From positions 6,018,001 through 6,082,000 of the forward strand of contig NZ_CP017659.1 of NCBI RefSeq assembly GCF_015326965.1: a stretch of DNA of 64,000 nucleotides. Direction: 5' to 3'. Made by a program: the position numbers and the translations under genes. This DNA comes from Paenibacillus sp. JZ16. GTDB taxonomy: Bacteria > Bacillota > Bacilli > Paenibacillales > Paenibacillaceae. This document shows positions 25,078-34,600 of this stretch, one piece after another; the first letter of the stretch is position 1; every line of letters starts with the position of its first letter. The notes beneath the pieces are model-generated. The model was given only the letters and a program-made list of their open reading frames with translations. It searched no databases and was not told where the DNA came from.

Positions 25078-26103
25078 CTGACAACAGAGATCTTTTTCTC
25101 AACTAACCCCATCGGTCAGGTAACGAATGAGCAGCTCCAGACCATGCTGGACAGACACAATCTAGGGAACCTCATTTCAGCTGAGAAAACGTCTAAGGGA
25201 GTAGGAAATCAGACGTTGTTCATTAACTCGAGCAAAGGAAGCTATGTATTGAAGGGAAATCCCCTTTATGCAGGGCAGTTCGCTGAAGAGAAATTTTATA
25301 CGGACTATTTGCACGAATATACATCACTGCCTTTATCGGCTCCGTATCTGCTGGATGAGTCCGGCGATATTTTCGGCTGGAGTTACGCGATCATGCCCCG
25401 TCTTCATGGCGTACATATGTATGATCCACAATGTAGAGCAAGTCTTGGCGCAGCGGATCGAATGGATATTGCCTCTTCAGCAGCCAACATTTTAAATGAA
25501 ATGCACGGCTGGACAGTGAATCAGTATGGCGAGCTCGACCCGCAAACACTAAAGATCCGCCCGTTTGAGGGATCTTATAAAGAGTGGCTCTACAACCGGA
25601 TTCGGTTTTGGTTACAGGATGCCAAGCAATATTCCCAGATCACCCGAGCCGATACGGAATGGGTTGAAGAGGTGCTGCGTGCCTCGGCGGATGAGTTCGA
25701 TAAGCATTGCTCCCCCACTTTTGTTATGGGGGATTTCAAGGCAGAGAATATGCTGGTAGCGTATGATACGGTTCGTCAGGCGTGGCGAATCAGCGGCATT
25801 TTTGATTTTACGACCGGATATTTTGGGGATGGAGCAGCGGATTTGCCCAAGATGGTGATTATGTATTGGGATTTCGAGGAACAGGAAGCAGCTCGACATT
25901 TTGTACAGATGTACTTGCAGGGTTCTGCCAATAAGGAAGGCTTTGTTGATCGATTTAGAGTGCATATGCTCCATCAGCGTATATTGGATTGGGGATGCGC
26001 CAAAGCGATTGGTGCAGTTACTTGGGATCCGCAGCTTGCTTTTTCCGAATGGGCAAAAGATTATGTTTATGCCATGGACTACTTGAGATCGTGGATTGCA
26101 TGA
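25078..26103 (+). CDS. Aminoglycoside-phosphotransferase-like kinase with a CTG start
   Basis: A 341-residue protein of the APH/choline-kinase-like phosphotransferase family. The catalytic loop is MGDFKAENML (the HGDxxxxN motif with Met in place of the His), and the metal-binding segment is FDFTTGYFGDGAADL. The N-terminal lobe has KGNPLY and VLKG, the lysine region of an ATP site. The first ATG in the frame (25144) has no ribosome-binding site, but AAGGAGG at 25063-25069 stands 8 bases before a CTG at 25078 that is in frame. Starting there adds 22 residues (TTEIFFSTNPIGQ...) continuous with the rest. The substrate could be an antibiotic or a small alcohol or amino metabolite; nothing nearby decides. 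Confidence 0.82.
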   Translation: MTTEIFFSTNPIGQVTNEQLQTMLDRHNLGNLISAEKTSKGVGNQTLFINSSKGSYVLKGNPLYAGQFAEEKFYTDYLHEYTSLPLSAPYLLDESGDIFGWSYAIMPRLHGVHMYDPQCRASLGAADRMDIASSAANILNEMHGWTVNQYGELDPQTLKIRPFEGSYKEWLYNRIRFWLQDAKQYSQITRADTEWVEEVLRASADEFDKHCSPTFVMGDFKAENMLVAYDTVRQAWRISGIFDFTTGYFGDGAADLPKMVIMYWDFEEQEAARHFVQMYLQGSANKEGFVDRFRVHMLHQRILDWGCAKAIGAVTWDPQLAFSEWAKDYVYAMDYLRSWIA

Positions 26104-26121
26104 TGCTTGTGAAATTCCGGA

Positions 26122-26152
26122 TTGACCTTCACATCATGTGATGGTTTACAAT
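26122..26152 (+). promoter_or_regulatory. MerR-type promoter of the second merR operon
   Basis: TTGACC at 26122-26127 and TACAAT at 26147-26152, spacing 19, with the inverted repeat TCACAT-C-ATGTGA between. The same -35 and -10 words appear in the 23425 promoter, but the spacer palindrome differs, so each MerR protein probably has its own operator. Confidence 0.8.
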
Positions 26153-26185
26153 GCGGTTAACCGAATGAAAAAGGAGCTGCTGCGT

Positions 26186-26572
26186 GTGCATATTAGTGAG
26201 TTGTCACGTAAAACGGGCGTAAGTTTGCGTTCCTTGCGTTATTACGAGGAGAAGGAACTATTGTCTCCGGACCGTCAGAATAATGGCTACCGTGAATATA
26301 GGGAGACGGATATCGAGCGGGTTCGGCTGATCCAGATGTATTTTAGCCTGGGATTGACGGTGAAGGAGATTATGAGTTTTTTCCAATGTGCATTTGATGA
26401 GCAGCCCAGAATCGAATGTCTTCCGAATGCGATTGAGGTAGGTAAGCGGAAGCTGGATGATATCCAGCTGCAGATCGAGCTGCTGAAGCAGGCGGAAATT
26501 CATTTGCAGAAGAACATTAAGGCATGGGAAGCTATTTTGGACAAGGGGGATCGGCGTAATGAACAAGGTTGA
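26186..26572 (+). CDS. MerR-family regulator of a short-chain dehydrogenase gene
   Basis: A 128-residue MerR protein, paralogous to that at 23491 (RKTGVSLRSLRYYEEKELL, NGYREY). Cys68 and Cys78 fall where the other has Cys68 and Cys77. AAGGAG at 26171-26176 is 9 bases before a GTG at 26186, which I take as the start; longer readings from 26138 or 26165 overlap that site or lack one. It overlaps the start of the reductase gene by 14 bases, so the two form an operon. The MerR/AdhR group often controls dehydrogenases in response to reactive aldehydes, which would fit an SDR target. Confidence 0.88.
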   Translation: MHISELSRKTGVSLRSLRYYEEKELLSPDRQNNGYREYRETDIERVRLIQMYFSLGLTVKEIMSFFQCAFDEQPRIECLPNAIEVGKRKLDDIQLQIELLKQAEIHLQKNIKAWEAILDKGDRRNEQG

Positions 26573-27299
26573 CGGGCTGGTTGTGAAGCGAGTTGCTGTC
26601 GTGACGGGGGGCAACCGCGGAATTGGAAAAGAGATTGCAAGGCAGCTTGCTGCCAAAGGACTTCAGGTGATCATTACGTCCCGGGACGAAGGGAAGGGGA
26701 GGTTAGCTGTCCAGGAATTGCTTGCGGCCCGGCTCGATGTAAAGCTGCAGGTGGCGGATGTCCACGAAATCAACGATGTGGCACGGATGATGGAGCGAAT
26801 ACAATCAGACTACGGCCGTCTTGACGTGCTGGTGAACAATGCCGGGGTTATTTTGGACCGAGGGGTTTCTGTGCTGGATGTAGAGGAGTCGGTCGTGCGG
26901 CAAACGCTGGAGACGAATTTTTTTGGTGCTTTTCGTATGACGCAGGCGGCGATCCCTCTGATGAAGAAGCATCATTATGGGCGTATTGTAAACATCTCTT
27001 CCGGTCTTGGTGCTTTCGAAATCATGCAGGATGGTTACGGTTTAAAAGGGTCGTCCTCGGCTTACCGTATCTCCAAAACGATGCTGAATGCGTTAACCTG
27101 CCTCGTCTCGCAGGAGGTAGCCGGTGCCGGCATAAAGGTAAACGCGGTTTGCCCGGGCCGGGTTCAGACCGATATGGGCGGTGCGGATGCTCCGTTAACC
27201 GTTGCCGAAGGGGCTGATACGGCTGTTTGGCTGGCGACGATGGAGGATGATGGGCCTAGCGGGGAGTATTTCCGTGAGCGGCAGCGAATCGCTTGGTGA
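26559..27299 (+). CDS. Short-chain dehydrogenase/reductase (SDR)
   Basis: A 246-residue NAD(P)-dependent oxidoreductase. It has the Rossmann dinucleotide motif TGGNRGIG (about residues 16-23), the NNAG motif, the catalytic Ser in NISSG and the catalytic Tyr-x-x-x-Lys in YRISK. The Arg in GGNRGIG and the following SRDEGKG suggest NADP preference. It resembles carbonyl-reductase-like SDRs that act on aldehydes, ketones or quinones; the specific substrate is unknown. The ATG at 26559 overlaps the merR end. GTG 26583 is an alternative start. Regulated with the MerR gene from the 26122 promoter. Confidence 0.9.
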   Translation: MNKVDGLVVKRVAVVTGGNRGIGKEIARQLAAKGLQVIITSRDEGKGRLAVQELLAARLDVKLQVADVHEINDVARMMERIQSDYGRLDVLVNNAGVILDRGVSVLDVEESVVRQTLETNFFGAFRMTQAAIPLMKKHHYGRIVNISSGLGAFEIMQDGYGLKGSSSAYRISKTMLNALTCLVSQEVAGAGIKVNAVCPGRVQTDMGGADAPLTVAEGADTAVWLATMEDDGPSGEYFRERQRIAW

Positions 27300-27364
27300 T
27301 GTGGCGGGAATTTTCGCTATGCAAGGGATGACATCTATTGTTTGGTTTACCGATGGATGACGCT

Positions 27365-27377
27365 GCTAATGATTAGC
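27365..27377 (+). promoter_or_regulatory. Short palindrome upstream of the hybrid kinase gene
   Basis: GCTAAT-G-ATTAGC, a perfect 6-bp inverted repeat with one central base, 75 bases before the kinase start. A TATAAT at 27423-27428 lies between. Either could be chance. Confidence 0.25.
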
Positions 27378-27452
27378 AATATAAAAATACTCTGAAAAAG
27401 ACCCATTTCGAAGATGCTGATGTATAATAATCGGTATCAGGAGGTGCAGAGT

Positions 27453-29381
27453 ATGAGTGATATCAACATTTTTGGCCATCAGGCTTTGTTTGAACATGTC
27501 TACAAAAGTGCTCCAATTGGCATTGCCCTGGTTACGATAGATGGAAATTGGATCAGCGTAAATCCTGCGGCTTGCAAAATGTTTGGCTTGACGGAAGAAG
27601 AATTGATGGCACAGCCGGCAACCGATTATATTTATTCTGATTGCATTAACAATAAAGATAAGCTGTTTCAATCTTTGGATGAGACGTCCTCAACCATTGC
27701 GGTGGAAAAACAATTCGTACATAGAGACGGCCGTGGCATCTGGGCATCGATGCATGTTTCTCTGGTTCGTGACGAAAAGGATCAAACTCCTTTGTTTTTC
27801 ATTTCGCAAATTGTTGATATTACCAACAGCAAGGTTGCCGAGCAAAGGCTCCAGGAGAGCATTGAACGCTATACCTCGCTGAAGAAGTATAACCATGATG
27901 CGATCATTTCCTTCAATCTGGAGGGAAGGATCATTAACGGGAACCAGATGGCAGAGCAGCTGACTGGTTTTAAAATTCCCGAATTAATTGGAACCCGGAT
28001 TTCCAATTTGATCGGTGAACGTCATCTTGCTCGTATACTTTCTCCTTTAGCGGATTATGTTGCTGTCGAGAAAGCTATAAACGTTATCCATCACAAAAAC
28101 GGACACACGGTTGAAGTGCTAGCTACGCTTGCACCGATTGTCATTCATAACAAGAATGTGGGTTTTTACATTATTGCCAAGGATATGACAGAGCAGAAGA
28201 GACTCATCATCGAGAAGGAAGCAGCCGAGAAAACAAATAACGCCAAGAGCGAGTTTCTGGCGATGATGAGCCATGAGATCCGCACGCCGATGAATGGTGT
28301 GATCGGGATGACGGACTTGATACTTGAAACAGAGCTTGATGAGGAGCAGCGGGAGTATGTACAGATCATTAAGAAAAGCGGGACAACCCTTCTGAACATC
28401 ATCAATGATATTTTGGACTTTTCAAAAATCGAATCGGGCAGAACGGAGCTGGTGGAGGAAACATTTAATCTAAGAACGGCTTTGTCCGAGACATTGAACC
28501 TGATTCTTCCGAAGGCGCTGGAGAAAAATATTGAGGTGACCACCTCTGTAGCTTCTGACGTGCCGAATCAAGTGTATGGGGATGTGACAAAGCTAAGGCA
28601 GATCTTAATGAACCTGCTTAGTAATGCGATTAAATTTACGCCTAATGGCGCCGTCTCCATCGCTGTGCAGTGTGTCGAGGACCAGGGGAACTCGGCCCTT
28701 ATCCAATTCTCCGTTATGGATACGGGCATTGGCGTGCCGAGTGAGAAGGTTGCGCAGTTATTTGAACCCTTTTATCAAGTGGACCACTATATGACCCGCC
28801 AGGTGGAAGGAACGGGGCTGGGTCTGGCGATCTGCAAAAAACTCGTTCAGTTGATGGGCGGAGATATCTGGTATGAGAAGAATCAGAACCAGCAGGGGTC
28901 TGTCTTTACGTTTACGGTTGATTTTTCGTTTAAGCCGAATGATGTCAATCAACAGGAGAATGGGGCCGTTCACGAGAATCACTCCTCAGGAAACGATCTG
29001 AAAATTTTGATTGCCGAGGATAATGAGGTGAATCAGTTAGTCCTCAAGAAAATGATTGAGAAGCTGGGATACCATTCGACCACCGTCCAGAATGGACTCG
29101 AGGCGGTTGAAGCCTTCGAGCGTTATCCGTATGACATCGTGTTCATGGACATTTCGATGCCCTTCATGGATGGAACGGAAGCGGTCCGGCTCATTAAAGA
29201 ATCGGTATCATCCGAAAAACAGCCCTTTATCGTGGCCGTTACGGCCCATGCGATCAAGGGCGATCGCGAGAAATATTTAGGGATGGGCATGGATGAGTAT
29301 GTAAGCAAGCCTGTCAGCATGAATGTTATCTCGGGCATTATTGATAAGTTTCTGGCTGAGCGAGATATGTCTCAAGCCTAA
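27453..29381 (+). CDS. PAS-domain hybrid histidine kinase/response regulator
   Basis: A 642-residue soluble sensor. Two PAS domains (about residues 10-125 and 140-260; the first with VNPAACKMFGLTEEEL) sense an internal signal. A histidine kinase follows, with the phospho-acceptor His274 in MSHEIRTPMNG, the N-box NLLSNAIKF and the G-boxes DTGIGV and GTGLGL. A C-terminal receiver domain has Asp566 in VFMDISMPFMDG. There is no membrane segment, so it works in the cytoplasm. Hybrid kinases with a C-terminal receiver usually pass phosphate to a separate phosphotransfer protein, and none is adjacent. AGGAGG with an 8-base gap supports the ATG at 27453 over the upstream one at 27414. Confidence 0.92.
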   Translation: MSDINIFGHQALFEHVYKSAPIGIALVTIDGNWISVNPAACKMFGLTEEELMAQPATDYIYSDCINNKDKLFQSLDETSSTIAVEKQFVHRDGRGIWASMHVSLVRDEKDQTPLFFISQIVDITNSKVAEQRLQESIERYTSLKKYNHDAIISFNLEGRIINGNQMAEQLTGFKIPELIGTRISNLIGERHLARILSPLADYVAVEKAINVIHHKNGHTVEVLATLAPIVIHNKNVGFYIIAKDMTEQKRLIIEKEAAEKTNNAKSEFLAMMSHEIRTPMNGVIGMTDLILETELDEEQREYVQIIKKSGTTLLNIINDILDFSKIESGRTELVEETFNLRTALSETLNLILPKALEKNIEVTTSVASDVPNQVYGDVTKLRQILMNLLSNAIKFTPNGAVSIAVQCVEDQGNSALIQFSVMDTGIGVPSEKVAQLFEPFYQVDHYMTRQVEGTGLGLAICKKLVQLMGGDIWYEKNQNQQGSVFTFTVDFSFKPNDVNQQENGAVHENHSSGNDLKILIAEDNEVNQLVLKKMIEKLGYHSTTVQNGLEAVEAFERYPYDIVFMDISMPFMDGTEAVRLIKESVSSEKQPFIVAVTAHAIKGDREKYLGMGMDEYVSKPVSMNVISGIIDKFLAERDMSQA

Positions 29382-29388
29382 ACAGATG

Positions 29389-29420
29389 AAAGCTCAAGTG
29401 ATGTCGCTTGAGCTTTTATT
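29389..29420 (+). terminator. Terminator of the hybrid kinase gene
   Basis: A perfect 10-bp stem (29389-29398 with 29407-29416) with T-rich 3' arm. Confidence 0.85.
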
Positions 29421-29505
29421 CATTCTAATTATAGGAACGAATTCGCATGCAGTATGCAGCTGCTAATCTGCCGTCGCGTGTATGGGAGTTGCAGTCATAG
29501 TGAAT

Positions 29506-29543
29506 GAAAAAACGGCCTGCGGGAAGAATCCCGACAGGCCGTT
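29506..29543 (-). terminator. Terminator of the endoglucanase gene (minus strand)
   Basis: A strong stem of AACGGCCTG with CAGGCCGTT plus an inner CGGGA/TCCCG, followed on the minus strand by six T. Confidence 0.92.
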
Positions 29544-29561
29544 AAAGTTATAAAGGATGTC

Positions 29562-31274
29562 CTAAGAAGCGTTACCGGTTACGCTGCTTCCGCTTTTCGT
29601 AAGTTTATAGGTGATGACCTCGCCGCTCCAGAAATGGAATTTAAGAATCACTTCTCCGTCTTTGACCTCATTAAAAAAGGTAGGCTTGAGCTTGATTTCA
29701 TCCGTCGAGTAGGATGGGGAGAACGTATATTCAAACTCTTTGAAGGAGGTCCAGTCCTGCGGTCCTGCATTGCCTCCCGTCGCGTATACCGCCTCCATCG
29801 TGGCTAGCTGATCTCCGTTGAACGTCGTTGGAATGCTGAACGAATCGGTTGTACCCTGCGTGTTGCGAAGCTCGGGCTTATCATGGAAGATGACCCTGAA
29901 ATTCCAGTCCGCACCGCGGTTGAATTTGGCCGTCAATACAGCATTCACGCCGAATTGGCCGGATGAAGTCAGTCTGGACAGCAGGCTGGACGTAAACGTG
30001 ATCGCATTCCCATTAAGCGTATAATCCTGCCCGGCAACTAGCAGTTGTCCGTTTGTGCGGACTTCGGTTAACGTGTGGCCGTTTAAGTTCAAAGGTATGC
30101 TCTTATTCTGGATGGCCGCTCCTTTTTTTACGAAGACCAGATCGGTGTCAGCCGTGGAAGAACGACCGCTCCAACCCGCCTTCATGATGTTGTACAGCTC
30201 CGGATCGGACCAGGTAAAAGCGGTTCGCTTAAAGTGCTGGCCATTGTCCCATAGCATATGGGTAATGTTCTTCTCTTTGAGATAATAGGTTAGATACTCG
30301 AAGAACTTCAGTTTCTCCCCCTGCTCAATAACTCCTGTGCTCTGGTCGAAGCCAAGCAGTCCATATTCACCCAGGATGACGGGAATCCCTCTGGCGATAA
30401 AGGTGTTATACACATTGTTGAATGTTTGATCGATATCGTTCCGGGTATCCGTCTCAAAACGGGTATAACCCGCGATGTTCACACTGAACGGCCAAAATCC
30501 ATAATAATGGACCGTCGCAATCAGATTGGAGTCATTCAGCTTCGTCATGGTGTTATATAGTTCGCTCATTCTCTCCTGGGTTGGAGAGGCCTCCAGGGTA
30601 GATAGCACAAGCGGCCGGGTTGCGTTGCGTGCTCCAGAGCCGCGGACGATCTGATGGAATGACGTTTGAAGTTCATCCAGCATCTGAAATGCTTTCGTTT
30701 CGTCGGTGGTCCCTCCATCCGAGAAACGAGGTTCATTGACGCTTTCAAACATCAGTTTGTTGGAATGGTTCCGGAAGCGATGGGCAACTTGAGTCCACAC
30801 GGCGTTGTACTTGGCAACGACCTCATTGCGATTGTTCTCCATATGGCTGATCCATAGCCAAGAATCGTGATGGACATTGATCATGACATACAGATCGGCT
30901 TTAAGCGCCCAATCGACAACCTCCTGTACCCGGTCCATGTAAGCAGTGTCGATAGTATAGTTCGGCCCGCTGCCGATATGGTTGTTCCAGGTTACCGGAA
31001 TGCGGATACTCTTATATCCCTGTGCCGCGATTTGGTTGATCAAGGCTTTGGTGATGCGCGGATTTCCCCATGCTGTTTCGTCAGCCCCCACGGCATCCAG
31101 CGAATTGCCAAGGTTCCAGCCGGGCTGCATATCGTTGACGTAGGCTTGGGGATTTTTCTTTGGAGATCTTGAATGTTCGTTTTTCGCAGCGGATGCGAAA
31201 GATGGGAATAGTGAAAGGACTAGAACAGCGATAAGTGCTAAGGAACATAGGGATTTCTTATTCAGGTTTATCAT
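29562..31274 (-). CDS. Secreted GH5 endoglucanase with CBM_X2 and CBM46 modules
   Basis: A 570-residue extracellular cellulase or xyloglucanase. The Sec signal peptide (residues 1-30, ending ASA-A) is followed by a glycoside hydrolase family 5 TIM barrel (about 40-370) with the acid/base Glu181 in ESVNEPRF and the nucleophile Glu303 in VILGEYGLLG, both present. Then an Ig-like CBM_X2 module (about 385-465) and a C-terminal CBM46 module (about 470-565). The same GH5_4-CBM_X2-CBM46 layout is known from the Bacillus enzyme Cel5B, where CBM46 completes the active-site cleft on beta-1,3/1,4-glucan and xyloglucan. The start is ATG 31274 behind AAAAGGAG; an ATG two codons upstream abuts that site. 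A perfect cre box lies 135 bases upstream. Confidence 0.93.
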   Translation of the reverse strand: MINLNKKSLCSLALIAVLVLSLFPSFASAAKNEHSRSPKKNPQAYVNDMQPGWNLGNSLDAVGADETAWGNPRITKALINQIAAQGYKSIRIPVTWNNHIGSGPNYTIDTAYMDRVQEVVDWALKADLYVMINVHHDSWLWISHMENNRNEVVAKYNAVWTQVAHRFRNHSNKLMFESVNEPRFSDGGTTDETKAFQMLDELQTSFHQIVRGSGARNATRPLVLSTLEASPTQERMSELYNTMTKLNDSNLIATVHYYGFWPFSVNIAGYTRFETDTRNDIDQTFNNVYNTFIARGIPVILGEYGLLGFDQSTGVIEQGEKLKFFEYLTYYLKEKNITHMLWDNGQHFKRTAFTWSDPELYNIMKAGWSGRSSTADTDLVFVKKGAAIQNKSIPLNLNGHTLTEVRTNGQLLVAGQDYTLNGNAITFTSSLLSRLTSSGQFGVNAVLTAKFNRGADWNFRVIFHDKPELRNTQGTTDSFSIPTTFNGDQLATMEAVYATGGNAGPQDWTSFKEFEYTFSPSYSTDEIKLKPTFFNEVKDGEVILKFHFWSGEVITYKLTKSGSSVTGNAS

Positions 31275-31408
31275 TAGCATCTCCTTTTGTAATGAAGTTG
31301 TAAATCGGTGTTTTTAAATAGAGTGACTTCGTGTGAGGTATCTGTCGGGTGTTGAGGTTCTAGTTGTCACGAAAGGATTTAGAGCAGACATTCACCTCCA
31401 AGTGTATT

Positions 31409-31424
31409 TTGAAAGCGCTTTCTA
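31409..31424 (-). promoter_or_regulatory. Perfect cre (catabolite-response) box upstream of the endoglucanase
   Basis: TTGAAAGCGCTTTCTA contains the 12-bp palindrome GAAAGCGCTTTC and agrees with the CcpA consensus at all key positions. An A/T-rich TTATAAACT on the minus strand directly precedes it and could be the -10, so CcpA (or a LacI-type repressor) bound here would block cellulase transcription when glucose is present. Confidence 0.85.
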
Positions 31425-31544
31425 GTTTATAAATTATCATATTTTCCCATTTGGAAGTACCCGGATAATTCCTCATAAAATCATGTGAAAATTAGTTATA
31501 AGATGCAGGTAGTTTTGGAGAGGGCTTGATGGGTGGAAAGGGAT

Positions 31545-31589
31545 AAAAAAAGCTGACCCTCATGGTCAAGTTTGACATGAGGGTCAGCT
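31545..31589 (-). terminator. Terminator of the stalk-repeat protein gene (minus strand)
   Basis: A perfect 14-bp stem (31551-31564 with 31576-31589), followed on the minus strand by seven T. Confidence 0.95.
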
Positions 31590-31649
31590 CTTTTGGGACT
31601 GAAGCGTTTGGAAGTTTGATGGGAAACTTCTATACCGCTAACCGAATTT

Positions 31650-34600
31650 TTACGGAGTTGCTGTAGCTGTCGGCAATTTCAAGGTATTAGATGGTTTAGA
31701 GAGCAGAGTAGCTGTCTGCACATTTATTTGATCTTTTAGCTTTGAAAAAACATAGACGGCGTACTCCGTATCAGTCTTAATAGTCTGGTTTAATGCATCT
31801 ACCGTTGGGATATCGATTAGTTTTGAAATATTAACGCCACTTGGTTTAATTGCAACATTTGTTTCCTCTTTGGCAACGGCTGCTGTTGCTTTTTGAAGAT
31901 TGAAATCTTTGATATCTGTTTTTGCCACAAACAACAGCCGATAACTATCCATGCTTGCCTCATTGATCGCTTTCGTGAATTCAACTTGAAGCTTCCCGTC
32001 CTTATTCAAACTGGCTTTAACGGCCGAAGCTTGGAATGGGGCGGGTATGGTGAAGTTCTCAGATGCTGGAGATAAGGCGTTCGATTTTTGCGTTTTTCCA
32101 TCCGCAACGACTAGAATGTAAGCTTTATACTCCTTACCCTCCGAAATGGCAACATCGTTCACGTCGTTCGAGTTGGTTAATTTTTGCTCTATTTCGCCTG
32201 CTTTAGGCTTAACTACAGTGTATTGATTGCTAGCCTTTATTGCTTCAGCCTTTTCTAAGTTCAAGTCTTTATCTGAAGAAACAACTAGGATTCGATATTC
32301 CGTAATCCCTTTAGTTGTTCCCGTGAACTTGACAGTGACATCACTGGCAGTACCATTACTACTTCCACTTGCAATTTCTGCTTTCACAGTGGAGGGAACC
32401 TCCAGAGCTGTTTGGTTTTCCAATGGTACTAAATTGGAAGCTTCTGAGAGCGTGTTTCTAATATTCTTACTGTTGCTGACTGATAGAACATACACACGGT
32501 ATTTTTGTTGGTTAGCAATCTCGTTTCCGAATGCGTCTCGGGTGCCTTCTACGAGATTGCCATTATGGTTAGTGCCGGGAAAGACGGTAACATAGCTTTC
32601 TGCTGGGAGTCCATTAGCAACATCTAGATTGAATTTGTTCAAATCGGATCCATTTACAACGATGATTCGGTATTCACTAATATTTTGTTCGTTTGCAGCT
32701 TTAGTGAAGGATACTTTCAGGTCACTAGCGTTACCTTTATCACCATCATCAATCACTCGAACATTAATTGCTGCTCCTACCTGACTTACTCCCTGCAGTT
32801 TGATTTCGCCTGATGGAGCGGATAGAGCATCGCTGTATCTGGAGGAATTGTTGCTTACCGATAAGACATACACGCGATAGCCTTGATCATTCCGAATCAG
32901 CTCACCGTCTGTGTCTTGGGCATTAGCTCCTAAATTTTGACTGTAACTGTTCGCTTTTGACACTTTAGTGTGATAACTGTTTGATTGTGCTTGGGATAAT
33001 GACAGATCCTTGGATGATTTGACTACAAAAATGCGATAATGATCGATATTGTTCTCTCCATTAGCAGGGGAGAAAGTTACTTTCAGATCGCTTCCGTTGC
33101 CTTCATTGCCCTCATCCGCTGCCGTAATATTCGCAGCCTTACCAACTTCCGTCAAGCCTTGTATCGTTACGTCACGAGAAACCGATGAAAGTGCTCTGCC
33201 GTAATTCGAGTAGCCTACCGACAAGACATACACACGGTAGCTTGAACCTCTTTGAATGAGATCCCCGTCGGAATCCTTCGTCGTGCTAGTCAAATCCCGA
33301 GTGATGGTTCCGCCGGTTTTGTAAACTGTGGTGAAATAATTGTTGTCATAAGCTTGCGACACGTTCAGGCTTTGGTTTGACTTCACAACGAGAATCCGGT
33401 AATGATCGATGTAGCTTTCGCCATAAGCGGGACTGAAGGCGACTCTCAGATCGCTTCCGTTACCATTATTGCCGATAATGGACAAGGTTGGCGTGGAAAC
33501 AGGGTTTACATTGCCCTGATTGTTGTTTCCAAGCGTAATCGATGAGTAATTGGATAGTGCATTGTTATTTGAATAACCTACGGACAGGACATATACGCGA
33601 TAGCTGATACCATTGCGAATGAGCTCTCCATCGATATCACGGCTGTTGGAATTCAGGGTTTGAGTAATGTAGTTGCTGCTGTTGTTCTTATTGATTTGAG
33701 TGTAATAATAGCTGTTGTTTAAGTTATTGGCTCTATACAGATCGAAATAGCTATCGGATGATTTTACAACGAATACCTGGTAATAGTTGATGTTCGAACG
33801 ATCGGACGGCTGGGTGAATGATACCTGCAGGTCGCGTCCGTCATTGTAGTTGTTCACGTCGGTGACAGACAGGCTGGTAACCGCGCCCACATTGGAGCTG
33901 GAACTCAAGATGATGGAGTTAGATGGCGCAGACAGCACGTTATTATTGGAGTTATTATTGTTCACGGCCATGACGAATACGCGATAGTACACGCCGCTGC
34001 GAATCGTTGCTCCGTCTACGTCTCTAGCCCCCGATGCCAGCGTCAAGTTGTTGATGTTATTCCCGGTTTTGTTGACTTGGGTGTAGTTGTAGCTGGATAC
34101 ACCATTGGCTTTGCTTAAGTTGAAGCTGTTGTAATTGCTGTCCTTTACGACAAACACGCGATAAGAGTGAATGTTGGATTCGTTGGATACCTTGTTGAAG
34201 CTTACGCGAAGATCGCGGCCATCACCATAATCGCTGATATCCGTCACCTGCGTAATGGATGGAACCGTTGCATTGCCTGTGCTGAGGGTGATGGAAGACG
34301 AACCTGAGGACAGGTTGCTTGCAAGCACGTTCTCATTGCTGCTCACAGACTGGACGAACACGGTGTAAGCGACTCCGCTGCGGATAAGCTCCCCTGACGT
34401 ATCACGAGCGGAAGAACTCAGCGTCGTGGACAGCGTTGTATTCGTCGTGCTGGTTTTACTTACCGTCGTGTAATTTTGGCTTTGAACGGATTTGGCAGCC
34501 GCCAGATTAAACTTGGCAGCATCCTTCGTTTTTACCGCAAACACGCGATAGTTGGTTACATTGCTCTCATTCTGGGCCCGCGTGAAGCTGACCTGCAGAT

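Noticed and set aside
31360..31400. Short minus-strand frame with GGAGGTGAATG in the endoglucanase leader
   Set aside because: The ribosome-binding site is only three bases from the ATG, too close; the peptide has no notable features.
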